Source: UBA6059 sp040222235 (GTDB taxonomy: Bacteria; Bacteroidota; Bacteroidia; Cytophagales; Cyclobacteriaceae). From it: DNA of 64,000 bases. The notes beneath the pieces are model-generated. The model saw nothing but the letters and a program-made list of their open reading frames with translations, was not told the DNA's origin and ran no database searches. The translations under genes and the position numbers were made by a program. Positions 53,341-61,437 of this stretch are shown piece by piece (within the stretch, counting starts at the first letter, position 1; every line of letters starts with the position of its first letter). The stretch is taken from positions 1 through 64,000 of the forward strand of contig JAVKDO010000116.1 in assembly GCA_040222235.1 (NCBI GenBank). The letters run 5' to 3'.

Positions 53341-53355
53341 TGCAACCTGTTTGCA
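53341..53355. promoter_or_regulatory. TGCAA-N5-TTGCA box between fur-like gene and CDF gene
   Basis: TGCAACCTGTTTGCA at 53341-53355 is a perfect 5-bp palindrome with 5-bp spacer, located 25 nt upstream of the CDF start and just after the Fur-like stop. Same motif recurs upstream of the lipoprotein (54509) and TonB receptor 2 (57058). Confidence 0.55.
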
Positions 53356-53360
53356 ATCAC

Positions 53361-53762
53361 TTAAGAGCAGTTGACACAGACACCATGATAGACCATTGAG
53401 GCTTCTCTGGCCTTAAACCCCATCGGAATAGGCATAACTGGAATCTTGGCTTGAGTCAGGCAGTAGGTTTCATCGCATTTTTCGCAATGAAAATGCACAT
53501 GCTGATCTTGCGGGTTGCATTCACAATCTTCCTCACAGAGGGCATAGACCATGGAGCCCGTTCCATCCTCTACTCCATGAATCAGCTTCTTTTCTTGAAA
53601 AGTCTTGAGTGTACGGTAGAGGGTGGCTTTGTAAGCTTGATCAAATTTTGCTTCCAGCTTTTTGAGGCTAATAGCAGTCTCGGCATCTAATAGCTCCTTG
53701 AGCACTAGCAACCGCATGGTCGTGGGTTTGATATCCCTATTTTCCAGCTTTTCTTCGAGCAC
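53361..53762 (-). CDS. Fur/Zur-family metal-dependent repressor
   Basis: 133 aa. N-terminal winged helix (about 10-80) with KATLYRTLKTFQEKKLIHGV, the Fur-family recognition region. C-terminal metal domain: HVHFHCEKCDETYC (His88, 90, 92; Cys93, Cys96, Cys101) and HGVCVNC (Cys129, Cys132); the two CxxC pairs form the structural zinc site. Shorter than classical Fur and next to a zinc-type exporter, which favours a Zur-like role. An unusually acidic, Cys-rich insert CEEDCECNPQDQ (76-87) precedes the metal domain. It likely binds the TGCAA palindromes in this block. Confidence 0.92.
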   Translation of the reverse strand: MLEEKLENRDIKPTTMRLLVLKELLDAETAISLKKLEAKFDQAYKATLYRTLKTFQEKKLIHGVEDGTGSMVYALCEEDCECNPQDQHVHFHCEKCDETYCLTQAKIPVMPIPMGFKAREASMVYHGVCVNCS

Positions 53763-53854
53763 GACATAAAGCTAGTGAGGAATCATCGATTTGAAATAGG
53801 TCTGAAGATACAGCCTGCCTTCCTCTTTGAGGATAATTGATAATAGATCAGTCA

Positions 53855-53883
53855 GCAACCGATCGACGGTTGCCAACTAGTTG
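53855..53883. repeat. Two adjacent palindromes between lipoprotein and fur-like genes
   Basis: GCAACCG (53855-53861) and CGGTTGC (53867-53873) form a perfect 7-bp stem with 5-nt loop, immediately followed by the self-complementary CAACTAGTTG (53874-53883). Nine bases after the second palindrome lies the lipoprotein stop (53892). Could act as the terminator of the lipoprotein unit or as an operator for the fur-like gene; no T-run is present. Confidence 0.35.
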
Positions 53884-53891
53884 TCAGAATA

Positions 53892-54494
53892 CTATCGAAG
53901 TAATATCTGCCAAGAGATGTCAATGTCTGTATCTCCATTAGATGAGGATGATGTGGTCGTCTTGATACCGTCAGGCTGATGCTTCAGAATCACCCTGAAA
54001 CTACCGGAAGCCGGAGGGCCTGTAGACCAAGAAGTAGTCAAACCAAGGGGTAGTCCGTTGATGTCTGTATCACCATAGTTCACAGCATCGAATCTCGTGT
54101 CAATATTCCCGTTCCCGACAGGGTTGCTAAACAAGCCGTCCGTCCAGCTGAAAAAGAACATGTGCTCATCCGCTTCTTCTCTAATCTCGTCAGTAATATC
54201 TTCAATGTCGGCGGGGTTCTCCGCATTGGTCAATTCAAGGGTCAACTCATAATTAGAAGCTGACTGCAATGTAATATCTCCTATTACCTGTAAAGGCAAT
54301 GGCCCTTCACCATCCGAGTCTTGTGCTCTAGCGGTGACCGTAGCTCCTCCTTCCTGTGGCGTAAAAGTAAGTAACACATCCGTAATCACTTCTTCTGCAT
54401 TTTCCTCCGGGGGAGCCGCAGGTTCGTCATCATCTCCGCAGCTGATAAAGCTAAAGGCTAACAGTAATGCAAGTAGGGTTTGTAAGATTTTCAT
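53892..54494 (-). CDS. Metal-locus lipoprotein (type 1 periplasmic-binding-fold-like annotation group)
   Basis: 200 aa from the Met complementary to 54492-54494; the upstream extension to 54560 would run through the palindrome and lacks a signal. Lipobox FISC (Cys16), followed by GDDDEPAAPPEENAEE, an acidic tract typical of surface lipoproteins. The core has VLLTFTPQEGGATVTARAQD, LTLELTNAENPADIEDITDEI and EEADEHMFFFSW, a conserved block in Bacteroidota proteins found with zinc-type TonB receptors. The E-x2-DEH region could bind metal. It probably hands substrate to the TonB receptor encoded upstream. Confidence 0.85.
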   Translation of the reverse strand: MKILQTLLALLLAFSFISCGDDDEPAAPPEENAEEVITDVLLTFTPQEGGATVTARAQDSDGEGPLPLQVIGDITLQSASNYELTLELTNAENPADIEDITDEIREEADEHMFFFSWTDGLFSNPVGNGNIDTRFDAVNYGDTDINGLPLGLTTSWSTGPPASGSFRVILKHQPDGIKTTTSSSSNGDTDIDISWQILLR

Positions 54495-54508
54495 GATACC
54501 TAATTTTG

Positions 54509-54531
54509 TTTTTGCAACATTATTGCAAAAA
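54509..54531. promoter_or_regulatory. Perfect 9-bp palindrome (TGCAA-N5-TTGCA core) upstream of metal-locus lipoprotein
   Basis: TTTTTGCAA (54509-54517), CATTA, TTGCAAAAA (54523-54531) is a perfect 9-bp inverted repeat with 5-bp spacer, 15 nt upstream of the lipoprotein start. It is the strongest copy of the box and sets the chosen start codon downstream of it. Confidence 0.6.
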
Positions 54532-54605
54532 GGAGAAAAACACAATTTATTGTAGTTCAAAATAGAGCCATTTATACAAACGGCCAGTATATACTTTCCG
54601 ATAGG

Positions 54606-57017
54606 TCAAAGCTGATAGGAGAGTCCAAGTACGAAATTTCTACCTAAGTCGTCCGCAAAATATCTGAGGCGGTCTGTGTAATTGCGATAGCGCGTATTGA
54701 AAAAATTCTTAACCTGAAACTGCATCCCAAATCGCTTGATGTTGGATGTCCACGTCAAATTAACAAGAAAATAGCCGTCTGGGGGTGGGAGAATATCAAA
54801 GTCGCTTTGGTCCGTAAACAGATCATCGCCGGGGTTGGCATCAATCAACTCCTGCACAGTAATCACCTTGGGCGCCTGAAACTGGCGAAACGTGTAACCC
54901 ACGAAAAGAGTGACCTCCGACGTGCTAAATGGTCGGATGGTCGGACGATACGTAAAGTCATATCGAATATTGGCCGGGGGCTGTCCGGCAAAAAAGTCCT
55001 TGGAGTCGAGCTGAAAGGAGGAGAGATAGCTGGCATTGATACGAGACGCCATCTTAGCTGAATGTGGAACATACGCACTCACATCAACCCCCCAGAAAAG
55101 CGCGTCTGTCTGATCGTAAATGAAATAGGGCGCAGTGCCACGAACCGTAGTGGTTACACCTGCTGGCTTAGTAAAAATGTAGTTCTTGATATAGTTCACA
55201 TAGCCGACCACTTCCAACTGAAGGTTCGCTTTTTTGATCTCAATTGAGTTTATCCATTTATACCCTTGCTCCGATGGCACAGGTCGGTCTTCATCAGTCA
55301 AGACATTGGCTGTGGTGATTTGTCCGTCCTCATCGATATCGTATCGCCAAAGTCCATACTCGATGAAGGTAAGGTGGCGGCCAAAACGATAAAGCTCCGC
55401 AATATTGGGAGGTCGCCAGGCCGTTCCTAAATTGGATCGGAATGTATAGCCTTCTTTAATTTTTCGCTGGAAGCCAATGGTGGCTGTTGCATTCTGGAAA
55501 CTAAGTGCGTTTCGATAGAGGTTGTTCTGTCTGTCTCTACCAACAATGTCGGATGTCTGGGTATCGTATCGGAGACCGAACTCAAACGTGTTGTCACCAG
55601 AGGTGATGGATTCGATCAAGTAATAGCCCAAGCGTGTTGTTTGAAAGTTGGGTACAAAAGGGATAGTATTCGTACCTGGAATATTTTGGTTGTCCTGGGT
55701 CAGCCATTGCAGACCTACTTTGCCTGTCAACTTCCCGACCTTGGGATGCACCCAATCCAAATCGACCGACTGGCTCTTCAGCTCTAGGTTGATATTGGCA
55801 ATCTCCAGGTCATTGCCTCTACGGACATCAAATTCCCGGCGGTGGTTGAACTGGTAGCCGTACTGCACTGAGATCGACTGGTGACCATCATTATAGGTTG
55901 CATCAGCGCGCACCATATCATGGCTGATTTTCTGCTTGGGCGTATTGATATCATAGCTAAATGGCTTGGTCTCATTGGGAACATTACTTTCCAAAGCCAA
56001 TAGCAAATCGTCCAAGTTGCCATTCACACCTCCTCTGAAGATGCCCAACTCTTGATTAAAATGTGAATAGTGCGCAGTGATATCCAGAAAGTGAAATGGG
56101 TGAACTCGAACTCCCGCCGCATAGCTGAGTTCTTCTTTTCCTGTATTTGTCAGGCTGTAGTCCGGCGCGTGCAAATCTCCCTGCTTTATCCAAGAGCCTT
56201 CACCCATGACACCAAAATGCTTGAATCCTTTTTGAAGCTTCAAAGTGCTTTCACCAGATCGCCCATTCGATTTTCCCGTTAGGCCTATCTCCCCGTGTAG
56301 GTGACTAGAAAGCTCTATCGGTGCGGGGTTGATTAATATCACGCCTCCCAATGCCTCCGGGCCATAGGGAACAGCAGCGGCCCCTTTCACCACCTCGATA
56401 TTGTCGATCAGCGATGGATCAATCTCAGGTGCGTGATCACTACCCCAGTTCTGAAACTCATGCCGCACGCCATTATTGACAATCAATATACGGTTGCTAT
56501 GCAACCCATGAATCACGGGCTTCACCACATTCTGACCTGCGCTAATCGTATTTACACCAGCGATCTGACTGAGCAGGCCACCCAGAGATTCACTGCGTCC
56601 AGTGGCAAGATCTTTTTGGGATAGTTCTGTTGAAGAAATCGTCTCGAGGTTGCTAGTTGCCGCTTCGCCCTCTACCGTAATGCTCTCCAACATCTGCTCA
56701 TCAGTTGCCAGGTAGATAATGGGATCCTCGTGCGAGGGATCGTGGTGGTGCGTAGACTTTTTGTAGCCGAGATGAGTGACTTCAAGCACAAAATCTTCAT
56801 CGCAGATCCCCGTGATCAAGAATTCTCCTGATTCCTCACTGATCGCTCCTTTCGTAGTATCGAGTATTCTCACCGACGCAAATGGGATCGGTGCTTGAGT
56901 GACCGCATCTACGACTTTACCTTGCACCTGATACTGGCAGTTGGGCTGGGCGCATACGGTATGAACCATTGCCAACGAAAATATCAATAAGAAAAACTTT
57001 CTGTAATTGCTGGGCAT
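54606..57017 (-). CDS. TonB-dependent outer-membrane receptor 2 (metal-type)
   Basis: 803 aa. Signal peptide, CarboxypepD_reg-like domain (about 28-105: QVQGKVVDAVTQAPIPFASV) containing a His-rich loop KSTHHHDPSHEDP, plug domain with GVNTISAGQNVVKPVIHGLH and VEVVKGAAAVPYGPEALGG, and a barrel ending NFVLGLSYQL. The His/Asp loop near the N-terminus and the adjacent lipoprotein, Fur-like and CDF genes suggest zinc uptake, in the style of ZnuD receptors. A TGCAA-N5-TTGCA box is 41 nt upstream. First gene of the minus-strand metal block. Confidence 0.94.
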   Translation of the reverse strand: MPSNYRKFFLLIFSLAMVHTVCAQPNCQYQVQGKVVDAVTQAPIPFASVRILDTTKGAISEESGEFLITGICDEDFVLEVTHLGYKKSTHHHDPSHEDPIIYLATDEQMLESITVEGEAATSNLETISSTELSQKDLATGRSESLGGLLSQIAGVNTISAGQNVVKPVIHGLHSNRILIVNNGVRHEFQNWGSDHAPEIDPSLIDNIEVVKGAAAVPYGPEALGGVILINPAPIELSSHLHGEIGLTGKSNGRSGESTLKLQKGFKHFGVMGEGSWIKQGDLHAPDYSLTNTGKEELSYAAGVRVHPFHFLDITAHYSHFNQELGIFRGGVNGNLDDLLLALESNVPNETKPFSYDINTPKQKISHDMVRADATYNDGHQSISVQYGYQFNHRREFDVRRGNDLEIANINLELKSQSVDLDWVHPKVGKLTGKVGLQWLTQDNQNIPGTNTIPFVPNFQTTRLGYYLIESITSGDNTFEFGLRYDTQTSDIVGRDRQNNLYRNALSFQNATATIGFQRKIKEGYTFRSNLGTAWRPPNIAELYRFGRHLTFIEYGLWRYDIDEDGQITTANVLTDEDRPVPSEQGYKWINSIEIKKANLQLEVVGYVNYIKNYIFTKPAGVTTTVRGTAPYFIYDQTDALFWGVDVSAYVPHSAKMASRINASYLSSFQLDSKDFFAGQPPANIRYDFTYRPTIRPFSTSEVTLFVGYTFRQFQAPKVITVQELIDANPGDDLFTDQSDFDILPPPDGYFLVNLTWTSNIKRFGMQFQVKNFFNTRYRNYTDRLRYFADDLGRNFVLGLSYQL

Positions 57018-57057
57018 GCAGGGTTTCTAAGCAGCTAGAAAGCAAGGTTAGGCTAAA

Positions 57058-57072
57058 TGCAAATGTGTTGCA
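57058..57072. promoter_or_regulatory. TGCAA-N5-TTGCA box upstream of TonB receptor 2
   Basis: TGCAAATGTGTTGCA at 57058-57072 is a perfect copy of the 5-5-5 palindrome, 41 nt upstream of the receptor start, where it would overlap the promoter. Confidence 0.55.
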
Positions 57073-57123
57073 AAAGATATTTGATGATCAGTTAATTGAC
57101 TATCCAGACAATGGAATCAATCT

Positions 57124-57441
57124 CTAGGGATATAAGGTCTTACCAACTCTATCGATGTGTTCTTTCAACTTAGGATTATCAATCTTATCATAGTCGATAC
57201 AGTCCACCTTATAGAGCAGATCAAGATCATCAATCTCAAGTTGTAAGTGGATCATATCATCGAAGCTGAAATCATCCGCTATGATTGCCAAGTCAATATC
57301 CGATCCTTTTCTATAATTGCCTTTGGCTCGACTTCCAAAAACAAGTGCTTTCTTAATTTTCGAATCTTTAAGGAAAACAGCGCTGAATAGATCTATTATC
57401 TCCTCAGAGAGCCCAAAGTCAATTTTTTTGGTTGTACTCAT
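57124..57441 (-). CDS. MNT-domain nucleotidyltransferase antitoxin
   Basis: 105 aa. Minimal nucleotidyltransferase with the motif GSRAKGNYRKGSDID (GSx10DxD) and a third acidic segment LEIDDLDLLYKVDCIDYD. In MNT-HEPN modules this protein adds AMP to the HEPN toxin and silences it. The start overlaps the end of the HEPN gene by 23 bp, confirming the pair. Confidence 0.9.
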   Translation of the reverse strand: MSTTKKIDFGLSEEIIDLFSAVFLKDSKIKKALVFGSRAKGNYRKGSDIDLAIIADDFSFDDMIHLQLEIDDLDLLYKVDCIDYDKIDNPKLKEHIDRVGKTLYP

Positions 57442-57907
57442 CAGTTAATTTTTCGAAGAGTTGGTTCATGAGTAGTTCATATTCTTCATGTATTTGCCGA
57501 CTTATTAAATCGGCCGTAGCTTGATCATAGGTGTGGGAGGTAAGGTTTCGAGACTTCATCATGCTCCTCCAACCATCGTGATCATCAACCCACCCAGCAT
57601 TAAGTGCATATTGCAAAACTTGTCGAGGACTATTAACCCCCTCGGAGGGTGTGCCGTTGTAAATCAGTAAATCCCTTAACGTATTGATGAATAGCTCGTA
57701 GGTATATTCGAATCTTTGAACAATTCCTTCTCTCATCAAGTCTAATTCATTGAGGTCGGTAATCTGGTCATCGCCGAGTATGTTGTTTTCTTCTTTTACT
57801 CGAAGCTCTGTATACCGCTGATAATCGAACCCTTTTATAGCCTGACTTAATCTCTGAAAGGCCTTTGCCAGATTATCATATCGTTGCTTCCATCGGATAT
57901 CTTCCAT
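57419..57907 (-). CDS. HEPN-domain toxin (HI0074-type nucleotidyltransferase substrate-binding protein)
   Basis: 162 aa starting at the Met complementary to 57905-57907 (MEDIRWKQRYDNLAKAF). All-alpha HEPN fold with the RNase motif Rx4HxY: Arg120-NLTS-His125-Thr-Tyr127; the Tyr is the expected AMPylation target of the MNT partner. FEYTYELFINTLRDLL is the conserved helix of the HI0074 family. It would cleave RNA when not modified. Upstream is divergent from the M14 gene. Confidence 0.9.
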   Translation of the reverse strand: MEDIRWKQRYDNLAKAFQRLSQAIKGFDYQRYTELRVKEENNILGDDQITDLNELDLMREGIVQRFEYTYELFINTLRDLLIYNGTPSEGVNSPRQVLQYALNAGWVDDHDGWRSMMKSRNLTSHTYDQATADLISRQIHEEYELLMNQLFEKLTDEYNQKN

Positions 57908-58016
57908 TACTTTAAATATCGTGATTTTCTTATAAAGGCTTGTAAGCCGCACTTAAACAATATCTATTGCGAAAACACTCGATATGGGCTATCTCTGTTG
58001 CTTAATTCTTCAAACT

Positions 58017-60542
58017 ATGACCCAAAGATTCCTTCTGATCGCCGTTGCGGCGATCCTTTTCGCATCATCCTCTTTTGCGCAACTGCAAAGCCCCGAACAG
58101 TTTCATGGCTATGGGCTTGGTGATCAGTTTACACGACACCATCAAGTTGTGGACTATTACAACCACGTCGCTGAGCAGGTTCCTCATATTCAACTCATGG
58201 AGTATGGCCGAACTTATGAAGACAGACCGTTGCTATTGGCTGTGCTTTCATCTCCTGAGAACATGCAGAATATCGAGACGATCAGAGAAGATAATTTGAA
58301 GCGAGCAGGAATGATGGACGGTGAGCCTACCACCAACATTCCCATTATCTGGTTGAGTTACAATGTTCATGGCAATGAGTCTGTATCTACAGAGGCTTCT
58401 ATGGCCACCATCTACGAACTGCTAACCAACAGACAAGACTGGTTGGAAAATGCCGTCGTGATGATCGATCCATGTATCAACCCAGATGGTCGAGAGCGCT
58501 ATGTCAACTACTACTGGCAATATGGAAATCAACCTTACAGCCCAGACCCTCAAGCCATGGAGCTCAATGAGGTCTGGCCAAGAGGCAGGGCTAATCATTA
58601 TCTTTTTGACCTCAACCGTGATTGGGCGTGGCAGTCGCAAATCGAGAGCCAAGAGCGCATCAAGCAATACAATCAGTGGCTACCGCAAATTCATGTCGAC
58701 TTCCATGAGCAGGGTGTCAACAACCCTTACTATTTCGCGCCTGCGGCAAGACCCTATCACGAGTTGATCACGCAATGGCAGAGAGACTTTCAAGTCACCA
58801 TCGGAAAAAACCATGCAAAATACTTCGATAAGGAGAATTGGTTCTATTTCACCAAGCAGCGGTTTGACCTACTGTATCCAAGCTATGGTGATACCTACCC
58901 CACCTACAGCGGTGCGATTGGCATGACGTATGAGCAGGGCGGGTCTGGTCGGGCCGGTCTTGGTGTCATCACACAGGAGGGAGACACACTCACCCTCAAG
59001 GACCGTATTGCTCATCATTATACCACCGGTATTTCCACCGTTGAGACAGCAGTTGCTAATCGCGACCAGATGCTCTCCGAATTCAAGAAGTTTTATGATA
59101 ATGGAGTCAATAGCCCTACCGGGAAATATAAAACCTTCGTCATCAAGGCTGGCACTGACGAAACAAGAACAACAGAACTCAAGACTTGGCTGGATATACA
59201 AGGAATCCAATATGGCACAGCTACAGCGAGTAAAGGGCTTTCTGGCTATGAATATTCTACGAAACGCAATCAGAGCTTTTCGATTGAACCTAAAGATATC
59301 GTCATCAGTGCGTATCAGCCCAAATCAGTCCTAGCGCAGATCCTGATGGAGCCGCAGACAATGGTGGAGGATTCACTGACTTATGATATCACAGCATGGT
59401 CTATCCCCTATGCTTTTGGACTTGAGGCCTATGCCACCAAGACAAGGCTTACTGTTAGTTCTGGAAGAGAAGCTTCTCCTTTTGAGCCCTATACAGTTCC
59501 GGGTAATGCCTATGCTTTCTTGATTGATTGGAAAAACTTGAAGGATGCGCGCCTGTTGTCTGCTCTACTTCAGGCTGATGTAAAAACGCGCTTCTCTGAG
59601 CAGCCTTTTAGTTATTCTGGTAAATCCTACCAACCCGGAACGGTGGTGGTTGCAAAAAGGGACAATGCTCACCTAGCTACAAATTTTGAAAAATTGGTAG
59701 TTGATCTAGCCAACGAACATCAACGGAGGCTCAATATCATTCAAACCGGTTTTGCAGATGCAGGACCTGATCTCGGCTCTAGCGATATCGCTTACCTCCA
59801 AAAACCAAAGGTGGCGTTGTTGGGCGGTGATGGTTCTAGTTCGCTGGACTTTGGAGCGACCTGGCATTTCTTCGAGCAGCAATTGGGGTACCCGGTAACA
59901 GTGCTGGGCACTCACTACTTCGGACGTGTAGACCTTGATCAATACAATGTGCTGGTCATGCAAAGTGGCGACTATGGAACTATCGGAGATAAGGGCATGA
60001 AGAAAATTCAGACCTGGGTCGAGAACGGCGGTAAGTTGATCGCTGTGCAAGACGCAGTGAAGACACTACAAGGCACAGACTTTACTTCTCTCAGTGGGCA
60101 TGGTAACGATGAGGAAAAGAGCGAGTTAGATAAGATGAAGGAGGAAATCTCCGAAAAACGCCAAACACTCAAATACGGAAATCGGGAAAAGGAAAATGCT
60201 AAAAAAATAGTGCCTGGAGCAATATTCAGAGTGACGCTAGATAATACCCACCCTTTGGCATTCGGGTACGGCGACAGCTATTTCTCTCTAAAGACAGACA
60301 ACCATCGGTTTGGCTATCTCGATAAAGGTTGGAATGTAGGTGTCATCGACGGCAGTGATGATCACATGGCTGGCTTTGCCGGGCACTATGTAAAAAGGGC
60401 AGCCACCAACTCGATGGTTTTCGGTACTGAGTCAGTTGGCAAAGGCGAAATCGTATATATGGTAGACAACCCACTCTTCAGGGCTTTTTGGTATGACGGG
60501 AAGTTGCTATTTTGTAATGCCGTCTTTTTTGTCGGTCAATAA
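58017..60542 (+). CDS. Exported M14 family zinc carboxypeptidase
   Basis: 841 aa from ATG 58017, with signal peptide (ILFASSSFAQ). M14 domain (about 30-320): zinc ligands His118 and Glu121 in VHGNES, substrate-binding NPDGRER (155-161), a third His in HVDFHEQG (His226 or His230) and catalytic Glu306 in MTYEQGG. The C-terminal half (about 350-841) includes a Rossmann/ThuA-like glutamine-amidotransferase-type part (KVALLGGDGSSSLDFGATW, VLVMQSGDYGTIG, WVENGGKLIAVQ). It probably trims peptides outside the cytoplasm. Confidence 0.93.
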   Translation: MTQRFLLIAVAAILFASSSFAQLQSPEQFHGYGLGDQFTRHHQVVDYYNHVAEQVPHIQLMEYGRTYEDRPLLLAVLSSPENMQNIETIREDNLKRAGMMDGEPTTNIPIIWLSYNVHGNESVSTEASMATIYELLTNRQDWLENAVVMIDPCINPDGRERYVNYYWQYGNQPYSPDPQAMELNEVWPRGRANHYLFDLNRDWAWQSQIESQERIKQYNQWLPQIHVDFHEQGVNNPYYFAPAARPYHELITQWQRDFQVTIGKNHAKYFDKENWFYFTKQRFDLLYPSYGDTYPTYSGAIGMTYEQGGSGRAGLGVITQEGDTLTLKDRIAHHYTTGISTVETAVANRDQMLSEFKKFYDNGVNSPTGKYKTFVIKAGTDETRTTELKTWLDIQGIQYGTATASKGLSGYEYSTKRNQSFSIEPKDIVISAYQPKSVLAQILMEPQTMVEDSLTYDITAWSIPYAFGLEAYATKTRLTVSSGREASPFEPYTVPGNAYAFLIDWKNLKDARLLSALLQADVKTRFSEQPFSYSGKSYQPGTVVVAKRDNAHLATNFEKLVVDLANEHQRRLNIIQTGFADAGPDLGSSDIAYLQKPKVALLGGDGSSSLDFGATWHFFEQQLGYPVTVLGTHYFGRVDLDQYNVLVMQSGDYGTIGDKGMKKIQTWVENGGKLIAVQDAVKTLQGTDFTSLSGHGNDEEKSELDKMKEEISEKRQTLKYGNREKENAKKIVPGAIFRVTLDNTHPLAFGYGDSYFSLKTDNHRFGYLDKGWNVGVIDGSDDHMAGFAGHYVKRAATNSMVFGTESVGKGEIVYMVDNPLFRAFWYDGKLLFCNAVFFVGQ

Positions 60543-60647
60543 AACCTAACGAACTCATGTAATGAGCGTAAACTATGGTCCTTGACAGTTTCTGCAGGGT
60601 GAGCAGGTTTGTGCAAACTACATGCGGACTTAAAACAGATTAAACAC

Positions 60648-61202
60648 ATGAAAAAACTACTTGTATTATTAGCATTCGCGGTAGCGTGCAGTGCTCCTCC
60701 CAAGGAAAACACTCCTGTCCTCAAAGCGCAGACCGGCGACACAGATGTGGAATCCAAGCTAAAAGAACTCGGTATCGAATTGATGGAGACACCTCCTCCG
60801 ATGGCCAATTATGTGAATGCCGTACGCACAGGCAATTTGATCTTCCTAGCGGGAAAAGGTCCACGAAAAGCAGACGGCACCTACATCACCGGGAAGCTTG
60901 GAAGTGACCTGACTGTGGAAGAAGGCTATGAAGCAGCTAGGCTTGTGGCGATCGCCCAACTGTCCGTCCTCAAAACAGAACTAGGTGACCTCAATAAAGT
61001 GAAACGCATCGTAAAGGTGCTCGGCATGGTCAACTCTGATCCCGATTTCATAGAGCAGCCTGCAGTGGTCAATGGCTTTTCTGATTTAATGGTTGAAGTT
61101 TTCGGAGAGAAAGGAAAGCATGCGAGAGCGGCAGTAGGCATGGGTTCACTCCCTAGCGGAATAGCAGTAGAGATTGAGGCAATCGTAGAAGTCGAGGAAT
61201 AG
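60648..61202 (+). CDS. RidA-family protein exported as a lipoprotein
   Basis: 184 aa from ATG 60648. Lipoprotein signal MKKLLVLLAFAVACSAPP with Cys14. The mature part is a RidA/YjgF domain: YVNAVRTGNLIFLAGKGPRK, LGDLNKVKRIVKVLGMVNS, and HARAAVGMGSLPSGIAVEIEA with the Arg (ARAAV) and Glu (EIEA) at the catalytic positions. RidA proteins are normally cytosolic trimers, so a membrane-tethered periplasmic form is odd. Follows the M14 peptidase gene on the same strand. Confidence 0.9.
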   Translation: MKKLLVLLAFAVACSAPPKENTPVLKAQTGDTDVESKLKELGIELMETPPPMANYVNAVRTGNLIFLAGKGPRKADGTYITGKLGSDLTVEEGYEAARLVAIAQLSVLKTELGDLNKVKRIVKVLGMVNSDPDFIEQPAVVNGFSDLMVEVFGEKGKHARAAVGMGSLPSGIAVEIEAIVEVEE

Positions 61203-61437
61203 CTGAAAGCTGAAAGTGGGCAGATAACAGTTCCCTTCTACACTCATAGCTTTATCCATAATAGGATTCCTTGCTCATTTCTTGGATGTTCTAATTGTGG
61301 ATTGCTATGACTATGTGCGTATTGAGCATCTGACCTATATGAGTTCGGTGATTTTTTGATCACATAAAAGCATTGTTCTAAAGAATACACCCCATCTTGT
61401 CGGTCAGCTAAATGCACCTATGGTGCAACCCTACGTT
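61203..61437. other. Gene-free stretch, about 235 bp
   Basis: Between the exported RidA and LRR genes. It contains a direct repeat CTGAAAGCTGAAAG (about 61204-61217) and AT-rich sequence, but no reading frame, hairpin terminator or promoter that I can support. Confidence 0.5.

Noticed and set aside
54935..54950. GGTCGGACGA inside TonB receptor 2, resembling the REP arm core
   Set aside because: No matching inverted partner about 65 bp away and it is inside coding sequence, so not a copy of the 80-bp element.
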